From Halorubrum sp. 48-1-W (GTDB lineage Archaea > Halobacteriota > Halobacteria > Halobacteriales > Haloferacaceae), in the NCBI RefSeq assembly GCF_003287355.1, contig NZ_QMIM01000009.1, forward strand, positions 1 through 46,787: 46,787 bases of DNA, written 5' to 3'. Positions 15,556 to 25,004 of this stretch are shown piece after piece. The first letter of the stretch is position 1. Each line of letters starts with the position of its first letter. The notes beneath the pieces are model-generated. The model was not told the DNA's origin, searched no databases, and saw only the letters and a program-made list of their open reading frames with translations. The position numbers and the translations under genes were made by a program.

Positions 15556-16869
15556 TCACAGTGATCTGAGTCCTCGATACCCGTCCTTGAGTAGGTCGAG
15601 GACGCCGGCATCACTACGTCGGAACGCACGGTACGCCTGTCGCCACGTCAATCCGGACGCGTCGGTTTCCGCGGAGTACATCCTCCGGAGCGTCTCCGTC
15701 GCGATGCCCGGATACGCGTCGTACATCCGTTCGTTTTTCAGGAACTTCGGGAGGTGACGGTGTTGCTTCATGTCCTGGAGGACGTACGAATCCTCCAGAC
15801 TCGTGTCGTACCGTCGGCCGAACGCGTCCCAGTCCCCGTCCTCGGCACACTCCATTACGGCCTCGGCGGCAACGAGACCGCTCTTGATCCCGTAGTCGAG
15901 TCCCCGGAACGTGTACCCCTTGTTGAGTACGAGCCCCGCGGCGTCGCCGACGAGCGCGACCCGGCGATCGTGGCGGTCCGGGAGGGTATCGTAGGAGTGC
16001 TCGGGGACGAGGATCCCCTGGTACTCTTCGACGGCGTCGCCCTGGACGTATGGACGGACGTTGTCGAGTTCCATGAAGTCCTCCAACAGCGAGTACAGCG
16101 GGGTACCGGTCTCGCCGTACCCCTCGTCGCCGAGCCACCGGAGGGTTTCGAGACCCCCGACCGCGCCGACGGAGATGTACTCGTCGAACGTGTAGATGAA
16201 GTAGCCGATGGTGGCTGCGCCTTGGGGGAACCCCGTGTAGATGTATGCCGCTCCCTCGTCACTATCCAGGTTGAAGCGCTGGTCGATCGTCTTTCGGCCG
16301 ACGTCGATCACCTTCTTGACCGACAGCGCCATGTCCTCGTTGCGCATCGTTCGCTGGATCCCCGTCTTCCGACCGACCGTCGTGTTCACACCATCGGCGC
16401 CGATCACAGCGTCGCAGGCGATGTCGCCGTTCTCGCGGTCGGTGTGGACCACTGCACGGCTCTCCTCCTGTGTGACGTCTTGGACGGTCGTTTCCGAGAG
16501 GAACGTCACCCCCTTTTCGACCGCACGGTCGACGAACCATCGATCGAACTTCCCGAGTATCAGCGTGTAGTTTGGTTCCTCCCGGAGTTCGAGGTCGCGG
16601 TACCCGATGGAGACCTCTGCGTCGCCGTGGAGCAGTTTGATGTTGTGCTCGACCACGTGGCGTTCAAGCGGTGCTTCTTCCGGGAACTCCGGGACGAGGT
16701 CGTCCAGGATACTGCCGTAGAGTACGCCGCCGGTGACGTTCTTCATCCCCGGCTGTTTGGCACGTTCGACCAGGGCCACCTCGAACCCCTCGTCGGCGAG
16801 TTTGTAGGCGGCAGCGACGCCGGCCCGCCCGGCGCCGACAACCACCACGTCGAAGGCGACGTCCGTCAT
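15556..16869 (-). CDS. fixC: FixC-like ETF-quinone oxidoreductase (FAD)
   Basis: This 437-residue flavoprotein oxidises the ETF and reduces quinone together with FixX. The N-terminal FAD fold is VVVVGAGRAGVAAAYKLADEGFEVALVER. The family segments PGMKNVTGGVLYG, IGADGVNTTVGRKTGI, and the second FAD contact VALVGDAAGLVLNKGYTFRGLDYGIKSG are all present. The C-terminal helical part (HRHLPKFLKNERMY) is typical of FixC. The start ATG overlaps the stop of fixB (ATGA). Geranylgeranyl reductases share the fold, but the fixBX neighbours settle the assignment. Confidence 0.93.
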   Translation of the reverse strand: MTDVAFDVVVVGAGRAGVAAAYKLADEGFEVALVERAKQPGMKNVTGGVLYGSILDDLVPEFPEEAPLERHVVEHNIKLLHGDAEVSIGYRDLELREEPNYTLILGKFDRWFVDRAVEKGVTFLSETTVQDVTQEESRAVVHTDRENGDIACDAVIGADGVNTTVGRKTGIQRTMRNEDMALSVKKVIDVGRKTIDQRFNLDSDEGAAYIYTGFPQGAATIGYFIYTFDEYISVGAVGGLETLRWLGDEGYGETGTPLYSLLEDFMELDNVRPYVQGDAVEEYQGILVPEHSYDTLPDRHDRRVALVGDAAGLVLNKGYTFRGLDYGIKSGLVAAEAVMECAEDGDWDAFGRRYDTSLEDSYVLQDMKQHRHLPKFLKNERMYDAYPGIATETLRRMYSAETDASGLTWRQAYRAFRRSDAGVLDLLKDGYRGLRSL

Positions 16870-17870
16870 TCGGCCACCTCCTCGGTCTCTGCGGCCTCGT
16901 CGCCCGCTCTCGCCCGGCGAACTGCCTCGGCCAAGACGGGTCCGTACTCGTACACGTCGCCGACGATACCGATGTCGGCGAAGTTGAAGACGCGCGCGTT
17001 GGGGTCCGAATTGATCGGGATCAGATGGTCGGCATTCACCGAGCGCATGTGGTAGGAGTCACCCGAGATCGCGCAGGGAACGTAGACCTCAACGTCGATC
17101 TCCTTGCCTGTCACGCCGATCTGGCGGTCGTAGGGCACCCATCCTTCATCCGACGGTGGACGGGAGGCGCCGCTGGCGGCGCCGAACGCGTCCGCGAGGT
17201 CCTCGATCAGGTCGAAACCGTCCGCACTACCCAACCCGAAGCCACCGGCGACGATGCGGCGCGCCTTCGAGAGGTCGTCTTCCGGGACCTCGAACGTCTC
17301 AACGTGCCGGAGACGGCCGTCGTCGGCCACGTCGACCTCGACGGTGCGTTCGGTTGGTTCACCCTCGGGGTGCTGATCGGGCGTCCCGAGTGATTCGGTG
17401 TTGAGCGTCACCACAGGGGGCTCTCGTTCGAACTCAAACTCGGCGTACGCACGGCCGCCGTACACGGGTCGCCCGGCCCGCAGCTCGCCGTCTCGAACCC
17501 GCAGTAGGCAGTCGGTGACACAGGCCCCCCGCCGTCGCCGCGCCGTCGCCGCCGCGAGGTCGGTGCCATCTGCGGTATCGGGGAGCAGGACGGCTCGTGC
17601 GTCGTCGGTGAGTTCCGCGAGTGCCTGTGAGCGGGCGCGGATGCCCGCTGCGCCCGACGTGAACTCCCCCTCCTCGCGTGTCACGTGGAGTACCTCGTCG
17701 GGAGCTCCAGCTGCGGCTTTCTCCGGCGTGACGAGGCCGTCGAACGTGACGGCGACGACGGTGGGTTGTTCGGACACCGGACCCGCGTCGCCGATCGCCT
17801 CGGCGAGTCGGTGAGCTTCGTCCAGCAGTGCAACGTCGTCGTCGTCGGGTACGGCTACGATCCGAGTCAT
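16866..17870 (-). CDS. fixB: Electron transfer flavoprotein alpha subunit (FixB-like)
   Basis: A 334-residue ETF-alpha protein. The C-terminal FAD domain is clear: ARRIVAGGFGLGSADGFDLIEDLADAFGAASGASRPPSDEGWVPYDRQIGVTGKEIDVEVYVPCAISGDSYH (in pieces) and INSDPNARVFNFADIGIVGDVYE. The usual GISGAIQH motif reads AISGDSYH, so part of the flavin loop is altered although the His is kept. ATG 17870 is chosen over an upstream in-frame GTG at 17879. A 16-bp gap separates it from the OYE-type gene, and it overlaps fixC. It ends with a Glu-rich tail (GDEAAETEEVAE). Confidence 0.92.
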   Translation of the reverse strand: MTRIVAVPDDDDVALLDEAHRLAEAIGDAGPVSEQPTVVAVTFDGLVTPEKAAAGAPDEVLHVTREEGEFTSGAAGIRARSQALAELTDDARAVLLPDTADGTDLAAATARRRRGACVTDCLLRVRDGELRAGRPVYGGRAYAEFEFEREPPVVTLNTESLGTPDQHPEGEPTERTVEVDVADDGRLRHVETFEVPEDDLSKARRIVAGGFGLGSADGFDLIEDLADAFGAASGASRPPSDEGWVPYDRQIGVTGKEIDVEVYVPCAISGDSYHMRSVNADHLIPINSDPNARVFNFADIGIVGDVYEYGPVLAEAVRRARAGDEAAETEEVAE

Positions 17871-17886
17871 TGGTAGCACCTCATGG

Positions 17887-19824
17887 TCATGTGGATAGCT
17901 CCCGAGCGAGCATCTCGCCGTCGTAGATGGCTTTGTCGATCAGTCGCGGCGCGACGCAGTCGCCGATGCGGTGGACCGAATCGCCCGTGAATCCCTGTTT
18001 TACCAGCGCGTCGGCGAGGCCAGTCCGGGCCTCCCGACGTTCCGCAACCACGAGCGAGTCAGCGGAGACGGTGTTCACGTCTTCGGAGTAGACGTTGAGC
18101 AACTGTGCGGTGTTATCCTCGAAACCGATGATCGTGGCGTGGGTCTCGATGTCGACGCCATGCTCGTACAGTGTTTCGAGAAACGGCGGAACGTTTGTTC
18201 CCTCCAACTGATCACCCGGGTGGTAGGAAGTGGTCACGAAGGTCACGTCGTGATCGCCCGCGAGGTACTCCGCGACGCTGACTCCTGCTGCGTGTTTGTT
18301 GTTGTCGAAGACGATCACCGAGTCCCCGACTTCTTCGCCGCATAGGACGTCCCACGAGCGGTGAACGTCCGGTCCCTGTAGGTCGGGTTGGCTCTCGCTG
18401 GCGCCGATGGCGACGATCACGTCGTCCCACGCGTCGGAACTGACGTCCTCGGGGACGACTTCCGTGTTCGTTTCGACGGTCACGTCGCGGTTGTCCAGTT
18501 GGTTCTTTAGGTTCCGGACGGCATCGCCGAACTCCTGTCTGGAGTCGACCTGTGTAGCGATGTTCGACTGGCCGCCGAGTTGTTCCTCTCGCTCCCGGAT
18601 GGTCACCCGATGGCCGAGATCGGCGGCCGTCACCGCGAAAGAGAGTCCCGCGGGCCCGCCGCCGACGACGAGCACGTCCCGGGGCGCCGACGCCGGATCG
18701 CGGTCCTCGAGGTGGGGGATCTTCGTCTCCCTCCCGGATCGAGGCGTCTGGATACAGCCGACGTGACCGTTAGTGTGGATGCCACCCAGACAGTTCTGGT
18801 TACACGCAATACAGTGGGTGACCTCTTCGTCCTCGCCGCGCCGGACCTTCCGGACCGTGTCGGCATCGGCGATGAGTTGACGGCACATTCCGACGAAGTC
18901 CGCCCGGCCCTCCTCCAGCACGTCGTTGGCCTTCGTGAGATCGTTGATCCGACCGGCCGCAATGACTGGGATGTCGACTTCCTCCCTCGCTGCACCGTAG
19001 TACTCGGAGGTGTAGCCAAGCGGTGCGTGCATCGGCGCATCGGTGATGTACAGCTTCGAGATGGTGGCGATGTCGGAGTCGATGAAGTCCAAACTCGGGT
19101 GAAGGCGGCGGATCACCTCGACCGCGTAGTCGTAACCGTAGCCACCCTCCTCCATCTCGTCCAGCGTGAGCCGGATACCGACTGGGAAGTCATCGCCAAC
19201 CCGGTCTCGGATCGCCTCGACGACCTCGTTCACGAGCCGAACACGACCGTCCAGCGACCCGCCGTACTCGTCTTCACGGTGGTTGTACTTCGGCGAGAGG
19301 AACTGTCGAAGGATCCCGTCATGGCCGGCTTTGAGTTCGATCCCATCGAGATCGCCCCGTTTGACGTGTTCGGCGGTTTTGGCGAAGCCGAGTTTGATCT
19401 CCTCGATATCCCCCTTCTCCATTCGCTTTGGCATCTCGTAGCCGTACTCCGACGGAATCGCCGAGGGTGCCCACGTCTCCCGCATCGCGTGCTCGCCGGT
19501 ATCTTCCCCACCGGTATGTTGGAGCTGGGCGAACACCTTGGTCCCGTAGTCGTGAACTCTGTCCGCTATCATCTGGAGGCGCGGGACCACGTCAGGATCG
19601 TACCCCGAGGCGTACATCGGATTCGACGCGCTCGGGTGGACTAGCATGCTCGACGGGCCCATGATGAGACCCACGCCGCCGCGGGCCCGGGCCTCGTAGT
19701 ACGCTGCGTCGCGTTCCGTCGGCAGACCGTCCTCCGCGAACCCCGTCTCGTGGGCCAGGAACACCGTCCGGTTTGGGATAGTCACCGACCCGATTCGTCT
19801 CGGTGTGAAAAGCATGTCCGGCAT
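17887..19824 (-). CDS. OYE/2,4-dienoyl-CoA reductase (FadH)-type flavoenzyme, mycofactocin-system type
   Basis: A 645-residue modular flavoprotein. An N-terminal FMN TIM-barrel (residues about 1-330: LFTPRRIGSVTIPNR, QLQHTG, RQFLSPKYNHREDEYGGSLDGRVR, VIAAGRI) precedes the 4Fe-4S site Cys338-x2-Cys341-x3-Cys345-x11-Cys357. A FAD/NAD-binding part with VLVVGGGPAGLSFAV starts near 384. The family reduces C=C bonds of enals, dienoyl-CoA or steroids, or runs as demethylase. It matches the FadH/OYE enzymes recurrently found in mycofactocin regions. ATG 19824 is preferred because residues before it (to 19920) do not resemble the family. It is the promoter-proximal gene of the fix operon and has a paralogue at 37163. 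Confidence 0.88.
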   Translation of the reverse strand: MPDMLFTPRRIGSVTIPNRTVFLAHETGFAEDGLPTERDAAYYEARARGGVGLIMGPSSMLVHPSASNPMYASGYDPDVVPRLQMIADRVHDYGTKVFAQLQHTGGEDTGEHAMRETWAPSAIPSEYGYEMPKRMEKGDIEEIKLGFAKTAEHVKRGDLDGIELKAGHDGILRQFLSPKYNHREDEYGGSLDGRVRLVNEVVEAIRDRVGDDFPVGIRLTLDEMEEGGYGYDYAVEVIRRLHPSLDFIDSDIATISKLYITDAPMHAPLGYTSEYYGAAREEVDIPVIAAGRINDLTKANDVLEEGRADFVGMCRQLIADADTVRKVRRGEDEEVTHCIACNQNCLGGIHTNGHVGCIQTPRSGRETKIPHLEDRDPASAPRDVLVVGGGPAGLSFAVTAADLGHRVTIREREEQLGGQSNIATQVDSRQEFGDAVRNLKNQLDNRDVTVETNTEVVPEDVSSDAWDDVIVAIGASESQPDLQGPDVHRSWDVLCGEEVGDSVIVFDNNKHAAGVSVAEYLAGDHDVTFVTTSYHPGDQLEGTNVPPFLETLYEHGVDIETHATIIGFEDNTAQLLNVYSEDVNTVSADSLVVAERREARTGLADALVKQGFTGDSVHRIGDCVAPRLIDKAIYDGEMLARELST

Positions 19825-19833
19825 GGATTGTAT

Positions 19834-19848
19834 GTGGTTCTCTACCAC
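19834..19848. promoter_or_regulatory. Perfect 5-5-5 inverted repeat before the OYE gene
   Basis: GTGGT-TCTCT-ACCAC lies 10-24 bp upstream of the OYE start codon in the divergent promoter region. It could be an operator or a leader hairpin of the fix operon. Only the symmetry supports it. Confidence 0.3.
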
Positions 19849-19876
19849 GTATTGTTCGGACGAGGATAAAGGTGTA

Positions 19877-19889
19877 CCGCCGACGGCGG
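19877..19889. promoter_or_regulatory. Perfect palindrome next to the TATA box of the chelatase-like operon
   Basis: CCGCCG-A-CGGCGG (6-1-6) sits 11 bp upstream of the AT-rich TATA element at 19901. It is part of TACCGCCGACGGCGG, whose core resembles the inverted repeat at 23192-23208 ahead of the SDR array. This may be a shared regulator site. Confidence 0.35.
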
Positions 19890-19900
19890 GCCGGAAATTG

Positions 19901-19915
19901 TTTATAACGTTATAT
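19901..19915 (+). promoter_or_regulatory. Probable TATA element of the chelatase-like operon
   Basis: TTTATAACGTTATAT is centred about 27 bp before the ATG at 19935, predicting a leaderless or nearly leaderless transcript for the plus-strand operon. The element is itself nearly symmetrical, so it might also serve the divergent OYE gene. Confidence 0.5.
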
Positions 19916-19934
19916 CCCATTGGGAGATACTGAC

Positions 19935-21926
19935 ATGGAGGTATCGTACCCGTTTGTCGGGATAGTCGATCAGCAAGCGATGAAGCGTGCGTTACTAATC
20001 AACGCTGTCAACCCTGACGTGAACGGTGTACTGCTCCGTGGTGAGCGCGGTACTGCCAAGTCAACCGGTGTCCGTGCGCTCGCAGAGATCCTTCCCGAGA
20101 TCGATGTCGTCGCGGACTGTCCCTACGGCTGTCCACCCGGTGATCCCGATCGGATGTGTAGCGAGTGCCGGCAGCGGCACGTAGCTGCCGCCGACTTCCC
20201 GGTCGAGCGACGACAGATGCAGATGGTAGACCTACCGCTGAACGCATCCGAGGACCGCGTCGTCGGCAGTATCGATCTGAAGCGAGCCGTCGATGCTGGC
20301 GAGGCGACGTTCGAACCGGGTATCCTCGCAGAGGCCAACCGTAACATCCTCTACGTCGACGAGGTGAACCTGCTCGACGACCACATCGTCGACGTCCTGC
20401 TCGATGCGGCCGCGATGGGTGAAAACATCGTCGAGCGCGAGGGGATCTCCTTCCGTCACCCGGCTGAGTTCATCCTCGTCGGCACGATGAATCCAGAGGA
20501 AGGCGGGCTCAGACCGCAACTTCTCGACCGCTTTGACATCATCGTCGACGTCGAAGCCAGCGACGACCCAGCCGAGCGCGTCGAAATCGCCGAGCGTCGA
20601 GAGGCGTTCGATGCCGATCCCGAGGCGTTCCGCACCGAATACGCCGACGAACAGGACGCGCTCCGCAAACGAGTGCGGGACGCACGCGAGCGGCTCACCG
20701 ATGTCGAAATATCCGAGAAACTGTTGCGTGACGCCTCCTACGAGGCGCTCCGGCAACGCGCTCACGGGATGCGCGCAGACATCGCTGTCTCCCGGATCGC
20801 GCGCGCTATCGCGGCATTCGACGGCGAGGACGAGGTGACCGACGCACACGTCGCGGAGGCACAATACTTCGCGTTCCCTCACCGAGTGGAGGGCGTCGCC
20901 GAGATGAGCTTCGGCGAGGCAGCGCTCTCGACCGGGAACGACGACGACGAAGCTGAAGAGGGTGAGGACGACGAGGACGACCCCGAGGGCGACGACTCGG
21001 CCGACCAGCAAGGCGGAGGTATCCCGATCGCCGAAGGCGAGGAGTCCTACGCGGTCGATCGAACCGCCATCGACCCGGAGAAGGACCGGACGATGCGGAG
21101 CGCGCTCGCACGGCGCACACCCTCACGTGTTGACGTACGTAGCGGTCGGTACGTCCGATCGCGCATACAGGAGGACGTGGACGACGTGGCTATCGACGCG
21201 ACGCTTCGGGCGGCTGCACCCCACCAACGACAGCGCCGGCGGGAGGGGGACGACCTGGTCATCGAGCCACGAGACCTCCGACAGAAGTTCCGTGAGCGGA
21301 CCGCTCGTGCGCTGGTGGTGTTCGTCGTCGACGCCAGCGGGAGCGTGATGAGCGGCCGGCAGATGATGGAAACCAAACGCGGCCTGCTCTCGCTGATCGA
21401 GGACGCTTATCGCGCTCGAAACCGGGTCGCCGTTGTGGTCTTCCGCGGCGAGAGCGCCTTCACGCTGGTCGAACCCACTCGCAACCATCGGGGGGCCCGC
21501 GACGCCGTCTCGCGGCTGACCGTCGGCGGCAATACGCCGCTGGCCCATGGCTTGGTTGAGGCCTACCAGCTCGTGGACCGTGAGAAACGTCGCGACCAGG
21601 AGCTCTACCCGCTGGTCGTAGTGCTCTCGGACGGGCAGTCGAACGTCGAATACCGCGAGGACGGCGACGCTAGAGAGGACGCGCTCCGTGCCGCGGCGCT
21701 GTTCGACGAGGACGATGTTCCGGCAGTGTTCGTCGACACCGGACATAAACTCGACACGACGCCCGACGAGATCTGGACCGATCGGAAGGCCAAGCGGATG
21801 AAACGGAAGCGCCACGAGCGCAACCGCGAGTTCGCGGCGACGATGGGCGCCGACTACCTGCCGCTGATCGACCTGCCGCGTGACGTCGATCTCGAAGCGC
21901 TCGACTGGGAAGAGGGGACAGTATGA
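19935..21926 (+). CDS. Magnesium/cobalt-chelatase-like AAA+ ATPase fused to VWA domain (BchI-BchD type)
   Basis: A 663-residue protein. The AAA+ domain has Walker [10 protein letters not shown] (36-44), a four-cysteine cluster (Cys62, 66, 75, 78: [10 protein letters not shown]...MCSEC) and Walker [23 protein letters not shown]. It continues with [20 protein letters not shown], an extremely acidic linker, an Arg-rich spacer and a C-terminal VWA domain with the MIDAS motif [18 protein letters not shown] and LSDGQSN. The I and D functions of protoporphyrin or cobyrinate chelatases are thus in one chain. No BchH/CobN catalytic subunit is in the window, so it may act as an AAA+/VWA maturation or remodelling factor for a neighbouring redox protein. 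ATG 19935 is preferred over an upstream TTG. It overlaps the next gene by four bases. Confidence 0.85.
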   Translation: MEVSYPFVGIVDQQAMKRALLINAVNPDVNGVLLRGERGTAKSTGVRALAEILPEIDVVADCPYGCPPGDPDRMCSECRQRHVAAADFPVERRQMQMVDLPLNASEDRVVGSIDLKRAVDAGEATFEPGILAEANRNILYVDEVNLLDDHIVDVLLDAAAMGENIVEREGISFRHPAEFILVGTMNPEEGGLRPQLLDRFDIIVDVEASDDPAERVEIAERREAFDADPEAFRTEYADEQDALRKRVRDARERLTDVEISEKLLRDASYEALRQRAHGMRADIAVSRIARAIAAFDGEDEVTDAHVAEAQYFAFPHRVEGVAEMSFGEAALSTGNDDDEAEEGEDDEDDPEGDDSADQQGGGIPIAEGEESYAVDRTAIDPEKDRTMRSALARRTPSRVDVRSGRYVRSRIQEDVDDVAIDATLRAAAPHQRQRRREGDDLVIEPRDLRQKFRERTARALVVFVVDASGSVMSGRQMMETKRGLLSLIEDAYRARNRVAVVVFRGESAFTLVEPTRNHRGARDAVSRLTVGGNTPLAHGLVEAYQLVDREKRRDQELYPLVVVLSDGQSNVEYREDGDAREDALRAAALFDEDDVPAVFVDTGHKLDTTPDEIWTDRKAKRMKRKRHERNREFAATMGADYLPLIDLPRDVDLEALDWEEGTV

Positions 21927-23062
21927 CACGACGCGACGAAGCAGCGGGGAAACCCGACCAACACCAATCGATGACCGACCACGATATCACACACGACATC
22001 GAGACGATCGGAGACGAAGTACGGGCCGACGGGACGTTCCCGTTCTCGGCCATCGTCGACCAGACCGAAATGAAGCGCGCGCTCGTGTTGAACGCCGTCA
22101 ACCGCGACGTGGGCGGCGTGTTGATCCGGGGCGAACGGGGGACGGCCAAGTCGACGGCGGTCCGTGCGCTGGCGGAAGTGCTCCCGGACATCGAGGCCGT
22201 GGCAGACTGTCCCTACGGCTGTCCGCCGACCGATCCCGACCGGATGTGCGATGAGTGCCGCAGGCGCCACGGTACTGGCGAGGACCTCCCGACCGAGACG
22301 CGGCCGATGCGGGTGGTGGACCTGCCGCTGAACGCCTCGGAGGACCGCGTCGTCGGGAGCATCGACCTCGAACGTGCGGTCCAGGCGGGGGAACGGGAGT
22401 TCGAACCCGGAATCCTGGCCGAGGCCAACCGCAACATCCTCTACGTCGACGAGGTGAACCTGCTCGACGACCACATCGTCGACGTGCTGCTCGACGCGGC
22501 CGCGATGGGCGAGAACATCGTCGAACGCGAGGGCGTCTCGTTCCGGCATCCATCGGAGTTCATCCTCGTCGGCACGATGAACCCCGAGGAGGGCGACCTG
22601 CGACCGCAACTCCTCGACCGCTTCGGCCTCGTCGTCGACGTGGAAGGAGTCAACGAAGTGGACGACCGCGTCGAGATCAGTCGCCGTCGTGCCGATTTCG
22701 AGGCCGACCCCGAAGCGTTCCGCGCCGAATATGCTGAAGAGCAGGCGACGCTACGGGACGACATCGTGGCGGCCCGCGAGCGACTCGACGAGGTAGAACT
22801 CGGGGACGAGATCGCACGGCTGATCGCGGGGATGAACATCGAACTCGATGTCGACGGCCACCGCGGTGACATCACGCTCCGCCGGGTCGCCCGGACGCTG
22901 GCGGCTTACGAGGGCGCCGACGAGGTTACCCCTCGAACTGTCCGCCGTGTCGCGCGGATGGCGCTGGAACACCGGCTCCAGCGACTGCCGTTCGAGGAGG
23001 AAGAACAGGACGTACTGAGTACGTTCCACGACGTGCGGCGCGACCTCGGGCTGGAAGACTGA
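21923..23062 (+). CDS. Chelatase-like AAA+ ATPase (BchI type), partner of the upstream gene
   Basis: A 379-residue AAA+ protein closely related to the N-terminal half of the preceding protein: Walker [10 protein letters not shown] (70-78), the same Cys cluster (96, 100, 109, 112), [17 protein letters not shown], and [20 protein letters not shown]. The lid domain ends [37 protein letters not shown] in pieces. It lacks the VWA half. An N-terminal extension of about 35 residues ([10 protein letters not shown]...) precedes the conserved part, and an internal ATG at 21971 (MTDHDITHD) is an alternative start. ATGA overlap with the upstream gene implies cotranslation. The two probably form a mixed hexamer in which only one subunit carries the VWA. 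Confidence 0.85.
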   Translation: MTRRDEAAGKPDQHQSMTDHDITHDIETIGDEVRADGTFPFSAIVDQTEMKRALVLNAVNRDVGGVLIRGERGTAKSTAVRALAEVLPDIEAVADCPYGCPPTDPDRMCDECRRRHGTGEDLPTETRPMRVVDLPLNASEDRVVGSIDLERAVQAGEREFEPGILAEANRNILYVDEVNLLDDHIVDVLLDAAAMGENIVEREGVSFRHPSEFILVGTMNPEEGDLRPQLLDRFGLVVDVEGVNEVDDRVEISRRRADFEADPEAFRAEYAEEQATLRDDIVAARERLDEVELGDEIARLIAGMNIELDVDGHRGDITLRRVARTLAAYEGADEVTPRTVRRVARMALEHRLQRLPFEEEEQDVLSTFHDVRRDLGLED

Positions 23063-23191
23063 GCAACCGACTGGGAGATCGAACACCGCTCTCAAAGCGT
23101 ATGCGGTTCGGCCTCGTTCTCGTACTCGTTTCATCAACGTCGTACTGGTATAATTCCTTTAACGTCGTGTTGGTCGCTCTGATGGGGGATT

Positions 23192-23208
23192 TTACCGGCG
23201 ATCGGTAA
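23192..23208. promoter_or_regulatory. Inverted repeat upstream of the SDR-array promoter
   Basis: TTACCG-GCGAT-CGGTAA is a perfect 6-5-6 inverted repeat ending 8 bp before an ATATTTAT TATA element. A second small palindrome, ATCAT-GT-ATGAT, overlaps the 3' side of the TATA at 23223-23234. This layout fits a regulator site. It resembles the site at 19877. Confidence 0.4.
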
Positions 23209-23216
23209 GTACCATC

Positions 23217-23224
23217 ATATTTAT
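23217..23224 (+). promoter_or_regulatory. Probable TATA box of the six-gene SDR array
   Basis: ATATTTAT lies 80 bp before the ATG at 23304, so the message would have a leader of about 50 bases. No other TATA-like stretch lies between the six SDR genes, whose spacers are 9-34 bp, so one transcript is likely. Confidence 0.45.
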
Positions 23225-23303
23225 CATGTATGATCAGGTAACTGTCGGTTGGGAACACACACCATGAGGTCTGATGACAAACAGTTGTTCCCGGAGAAAA
23301 CCC

Positions 23304-24125
23304 ATGCCAGAGTACGACTTTAGCGGCAAGGTAGCGTTCGTCACTGGTGCCGGTCACGGCCAGGGGCGCTCACACGCACAGCACTACGCGAAACACGGCG
23401 CGGATGTCGTCGTCACAGACATCTGTGAGAACATCGAAACGAATCCGTACGATCTCAGTACACCGGACGAGCTGGAGGAGACGGCAAGCATAATCGAGGA
23501 CGAGGGGCAAGAAGCGCTGGCTATCGAAATGGACGTTCGCGACGAGAGCCAGGTCAAGGCGGCGGTCGACCAAGCTGTCGACGAGTTCGGTCGCATCGAC
23601 ATTCTCGCAAACAACGCCGGCATCTTCAACGCCTCGGAGATGACGGAAATGGACGAGGCGATGTGGGACGAGATGATCGACACAAATCTGAAAGGTGTCT
23701 GGCTCTGCTCGAAACACGTCGGCCAACACTTCATTGAGCGGGGTGACGGTGGCAAGATCGTTACCACCTCATCGACGGCCGGCTTCGTCGGCACGCCTGC
23801 GAACGGGCACTACGTTGCCACGAAGCACGGAGTTCGTGGACTGACGAAGACGTTAGCGCTCGAACTCGCCGAGTACGACGTCAACGTCAATGCTGTCGCA
23901 CCCACGGGAATTAACACGCCGATGATCTCGGGCTACGTCGAATCCTACGGCGAGGAGATGCTCAACGAGATCGCTGAACTGACCGGCCCATTCAACCTCT
24001 TCGGCGACGGTGGGATGATCGAGGCCAAACATATCAGTGAAGCCTATCTGTGGCTGTCAAGTGACGCCGCTCGCTATGTCACCGGGATCACGCTCCCCGT
24101 TGACGCCGGAATGCTCGCGAAATAA
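23304..24125 (+). CDS. Mycofactocin-coupled SDR dehydrogenase, copy 1 of array
   Basis: A 273-residue SDR with TGAGHGQG (14-21), NNAGI (103-107), Ser156 region (KIVTTSS), Tyr170-x3-Lys174 and the C-terminal ISEAYLWLSSDAARYVTG. After the second strand it has the insertion CENIETNPYDLSTPDELEET (41-60), the mark of carveol-dehydrogenase-like, mycofactocin-coupled SDRs in which the loop encloses a non-exchangeable NAD. ATG 23304 is chosen because all paralogues start M-x-x-YDF; the open frame reaches upstream to 23274. First gene of the array. Its nearest relative in the window is copy 6 (both have DICENI and NPYD). Confidence 0.92.
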   Translation: MPEYDFSGKVAFVTGAGHGQGRSHAQHYAKHGADVVVTDICENIETNPYDLSTPDELEETASIIEDEGQEALAIEMDVRDESQVKAAVDQAVDEFGRIDILANNAGIFNASEMTEMDEAMWDEMIDTNLKGVWLCSKHVGQHFIERGDGGKIVTTSSTAGFVGTPANGHYVATKHGVRGLTKTLALELAEYDVNVNAVAPTGINTPMISGYVESYGEEMLNEIAELTGPFNLFGDGGMIEAKHISEAYLWLSSDAARYVTGITLPVDAGMLAK

Positions 24126-24142
24126 CAAGCGATCACGGGACA

Positions 24143-24970
24143 ATGCCAGGATACGACTTCGACGGTCAGGTCGCGTTCGTCACCGGCGCCGCTCACGGCC
24201 AGGGACGCTCGCACGCACAGCACTACGCGAAACACGGCGCCGATGTCGTCGTCACCGACGTCGGACAGAACATGGACACCGTACCGTACGATCTCGGTAC
24301 ATCGGACGAACTCGGAGAGACGGTACGTCTCGTCGAGGAGGAGGGGCAGGAGGCGCTCGCGATCGAGATGGACGTTCGCGACGAGAGCCAGGTCAAGTCG
24401 GCCGTCGATAAGGCGGTTGACGAGTTCGGCCATATCGACGTCCTCGCCAACAACGCCGGTATCGAGTCCATTACCGAGGCGACGGAGATGGACGAGGCGA
24501 TGTGGGACGAACTGGTCGACACGAACCTGAAAGGGGTCTGGCTCTGTGCGAAGCACGTCGGCCAGCACTTCATCGACCGTGGCGACGGCGGCAACATCGT
24601 CTCCACGGCGTCGACATCGGGGTTCACGGGTGTTCCGCTCGGGAACGCCCACTACGTCGCCGCTAAACACGGCGTTCGTGGGCTGACGAAGACGTTGGCG
24701 CTCGAACTCGCGGAGTACGACGTCAACGTCAACGCAGTCGCCCCCACGGCCATCGACACACCGATGGTCAGCGGGATGCTTGAGGCCTACGGCGAGGAGG
24801 TTCTCGACGAGGGTGCCGCCGCGCTCTCGGGCCCGTTCAACATCTTCGACCCGGGCGAGATGCTCGAATCGCGCGACATCAGCGAGGCGTACATGTGGCT
24901 CTCCAGCGACGCCGCACGCTACGTCACCGGGATCACGCTCCCAGTCGACGCCGGATTCCTCGCGAAGTAA
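24143..24970 (+). CDS. Mycofactocin-coupled SDR dehydrogenase, copy 2
   Basis: A 275-residue paralogue starting MPGYDFDGQV with TGAAHGQG, the nicotinoprotein-type insertion GQNMDTVPYDLGTSDELGET, NNAGIES, and HYVAAKHG as the Tyr-Lys motif. The region after the active site, APTAIDTPMVSGMLEAYGEEVLDEGAAALSGPFNIFDPGEML in pieces, is matched by the degraded copy at 32876. The gene lies 17 bp after copy 1. The spacer resembles the one between copies 3 and 4, suggesting duplication of a two-gene unit. Oxidises an unknown secondary alcohol, by family. Confidence 0.92.
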   Translation: MPGYDFDGQVAFVTGAAHGQGRSHAQHYAKHGADVVVTDVGQNMDTVPYDLGTSDELGETVRLVEEEGQEALAIEMDVRDESQVKSAVDKAVDEFGHIDVLANNAGIESITEATEMDEAMWDELVDTNLKGVWLCAKHVGQHFIDRGDGGNIVSTASTSGFTGVPLGNAHYVAAKHGVRGLTKTLALELAEYDVNVNAVAPTAIDTPMVSGMLEAYGEEVLDEGAAALSGPFNIFDPGEMLESRDISEAYMWLSSDAARYVTGITLPVDAGFLAK

Positions 24971-25004
24971 CGACACAAAACCAACTCACCACCAACACCC
25001 AACA

